This document shows, piece by piece, positions 5,197-6,550 of a stretch of 6,550 nt of DNA. Source of the DNA: Chitinophagaceae bacterium (GTDB taxonomy: Bacteria > Bacteroidota > Bacteroidia > Chitinophagales > Chitinophagaceae); contig JANYEU010000342.1 in the NCBI GenBank assembly GCA_025362915.1, forward strand, positions 1 to 6,550, written 5' to 3'. The notes beneath the pieces were generated by a model. That model made no database searches, was not told the DNA's origin, and worked only from the letters and a program-made list of their open reading frames with translations. How positions within the stretch are numbered: the first letter of the stretch is position 1; each line of letters opens with the position of its first letter. Both the position numbers and the translations under genes were made by a program.

Positions 5197-6550
5197 ATGT
5201 ATAGAAAATTAAGGGCTGCATCTCTCCTTATTTTATTGATTTCATCTGTAAACTTACTTGCACAGAAAACTTATTATGTAGCCACCAATGGTAGCGACAA
5301 GAATGTGGGAACAAGCTTGATTGCGCCTTTTGCCACCATAGCCAAGGCAATAAAAACAGTATCCCCTGGGGATACCATTTTTCTTAGAAGCGGTGTTTAT
5401 ACATCTTCAAGTACCATAAACATCACCAAGTCTGGCACAGCAGATAAACACATCATCCTATCTGCCTACAAACCTGACCTTACCACTGCTTTCAATAACA
5501 ACAGACCTGTATTTGATTTTTCTGTTGCCTTTGCCAAAGCCTCTTCTTCTGAGCGTGGCATGCAGTTGGAAGCGGATTATTGGAACATTTATGGCATAAT
5601 TATAAACTATGCCGGCGACAATGGAATGTGGGTAAGCGGACATTATTGCACTATTAACTACTGCGTATTCTGTCATAATAGGGATGCTGGCTTGCAATTG
5701 AGTGGTGGTGCCAGTGCCGATACCATCATAAATTGTGATTCTTATTACAATGCCGATTTAGGTTTAGGCACAACCAGCAACGGTGGAAATGCCGATGGTT
5801 TTTCTGTAAAACTAGACATTGGCAATTCTATTTATATGAGGGGATGCAGAAGCTGGTTAAATTCTGATGATGGTTACGATGGTTATTTGAGACCCTCAAC
5901 TACAAGTCCACAAAATAATGTGACATGGACGCAGGAAGATTGTTGGGCATTTAGAAATGGTTACTATTGGCTAGATGGCAGTACCAATTCTACCATGAAT
6001 GGTCAGGGGTTTAAAACGGGCGGCAGCGATACAAAGGATCTTGCACACAATTGTATCATGAAAAAATGCCTTAGCTTTTACAATAAGTCCAATGGTTTCG
6101 ACCAGAACAGTAATGCCGGCACCATTGCCATGTATAACTGTACGTCGTATGGCAACTTGGGCAACAGTATATATATGGCTAGCCCTAGTGCGGTCTATTA
6201 TCCGGGCGCACAGTTAATCTTAAAAAACAATCTATCGCTGGGAGGATCTGTTTCCATCCCAAATCTTGCAGCAAGACCACTAACTTCAGTAACAAATCTA
6301 TTCAGCAAAAGCACCACAAGCAAAGAAATACTTTCCTTTGACACAACCGGAGCAGCAGGAGCAAGAGGAATTGACGGAAGCCTGCCTATATTAAACTTCA
6401 TGCGTCCAAATACTGCTGCCGCAAAACCTTTTACCATCATCGACAAAGGCACTGCCTTAGACTCTATTGACTACCATGGCGCAGTGGGAATACCCTATAT
6501 CGGTGCAGCACCAGACTTGGGATGTTTTGAATCAGACTATGTAATAGTTA
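5197..6550 (+). CDS. Secreted right-handed beta-helix protein, probable family 9 pectate lyase (3' end beyond the window)
   Basis: The frame is open for 451 codons to the window edge with no stop. ATG 5197 is the only start: a TAG lies in frame at 5161 and no ATG occurs between. Residues 1-22 are a signal peptide (RK, then a hydrophobic core, ending LLA before Gln23), so the protein is exported. Residues 26-70 (YYVATNGSDKNVGT, APFATIAKAI, PGDTIFLRSGVY) are the typical opening of extracellular beta-helix lyases. Residues 198-228 hold NADGFSVK and NSDDGYD: Asp200, Asp224, Asp225 and Asp228 reproduce the spacing of the calcium ligands of Dickeya Pel9A (209, 233, 234, 237). Lys273 in GQGFKTGG matches its catalytic lysine, and GFDQNSNAG (300-308) is another family signature. 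Such enzymes cleave polygalacturonate by calcium-dependent beta-elimination. PDLGCFE (439-445) probably closes the catalytic domain; a secretion or binding domain may follow. Exact substrate is inferred. Confidence 0.88.
   Translation, partial: MYRKLRAASLLILLISSVNLLAQKTYYVATNGSDKNVGTSLIAPFATIAKAIKTVSPGDTIFLRSGVYTSSSTINITKSGTADKHIILSAYKPDLTTAFNNNRPVFDFSVAFAKASSSERGMQLEADYWNIYGIIINYAGDNGMWVSGHYCTINYCVFCHNRDAGLQLSGGASADTIINCDSYYNADLGLGTTSNGGNADGFSVKLDIGNSIYMRGCRSWLNSDDGYDGYLRPSTTSPQNNVTWTQEDCWAFRNGYYWLDGSTNSTMNGQGFKTGGSDTKDLAHNCIMKKCLSFYNKSNGFDQNSNAGTIAMYNCTSYGNLGNSIYMASPSAVYYPGAQLILKNNLSLGGSVSIPNLAARPLTSVTNLFSKSTTSKEILSFDTTGAAGARGIDGSLPILNFMRPNTAAAKPFTIIDKGTALDSIDYHGAVGIPYIGAAPDLGCFESDYVIV

Noticed and set aside
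5191..5200. GCCACCATG around the lyase start, a perfect eukaryotic Kozak context
   Set aside because: The gene encodes a bacterial-type exported protein within a bacterial operon setting; the match is coincidental and has no role in bacterial initiation.

Overview
The window looks like a chromosomal segment of a Bacteroidota bacterium, probably from the Chitinophagaceae or a close relative. The grounds are the AT-rich intergenic DNA, genes without Shine-Dalgarno sequences, a Bacteroidota-like DXS, a long 'plant/cyanobacterial-type' IspH with the N-terminal extension I associate with Chitinophagia, a short lipoprotein and a secreted polysaccharide lyase. The taxonomic call is inference from protein style, not from a marker gene.

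Layout, all on the + strand. (1) 1-562: the cut-off end of an unrecognised gene and an AT-rich 123-codon open frame that overlaps it in another frame; they may be one gene split by a single-base frameshift in an A5 run. (2) 687-3902: two isoprenoid genes, dxs (first enzyme of the MEP pathway) and ispH (last enzyme), 51 bp apart and almost certainly an operon. The gap is nearly filled by a GT-rich string that repeats itself about every 9 bases. (3) 4029-4598: an orphan lipoprotein of unknown function, closed by a strong intrinsic terminator at 4629-4663. (4) 4664-5196: a gene-free stretch holding the most unusual structure here, four tandem 41-43 bp units (4771-4937), each with a dyad built from GTCRTACG and CGTAYGAC half-sites. 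Dyad centres are 41, 42 and 42 bp apart, about four helical turns. (5) 5197 to the right edge: a gene with no stop codon inside the window, encoding a secreted right-handed beta-helix protein with the hallmarks of a family 9 pectate lyase, including the calcium-binding aspartates and the catalytic lysine.

DXS condenses pyruvate and glyceraldehyde-3-phosphate into DXP, and IspH reduces HMBPP to IPP and DMAPP, so the central pair links entry to and exit from the MEP pathway. The lyase is an unrelated extracellular function, probably pectin breakdown. The palindrome array lies upstream of it and downstream of the lipoprotein terminator. It could be an operator array, a REP-like extragenic repeat or a structured RNA; sequence alone cannot choose between these.
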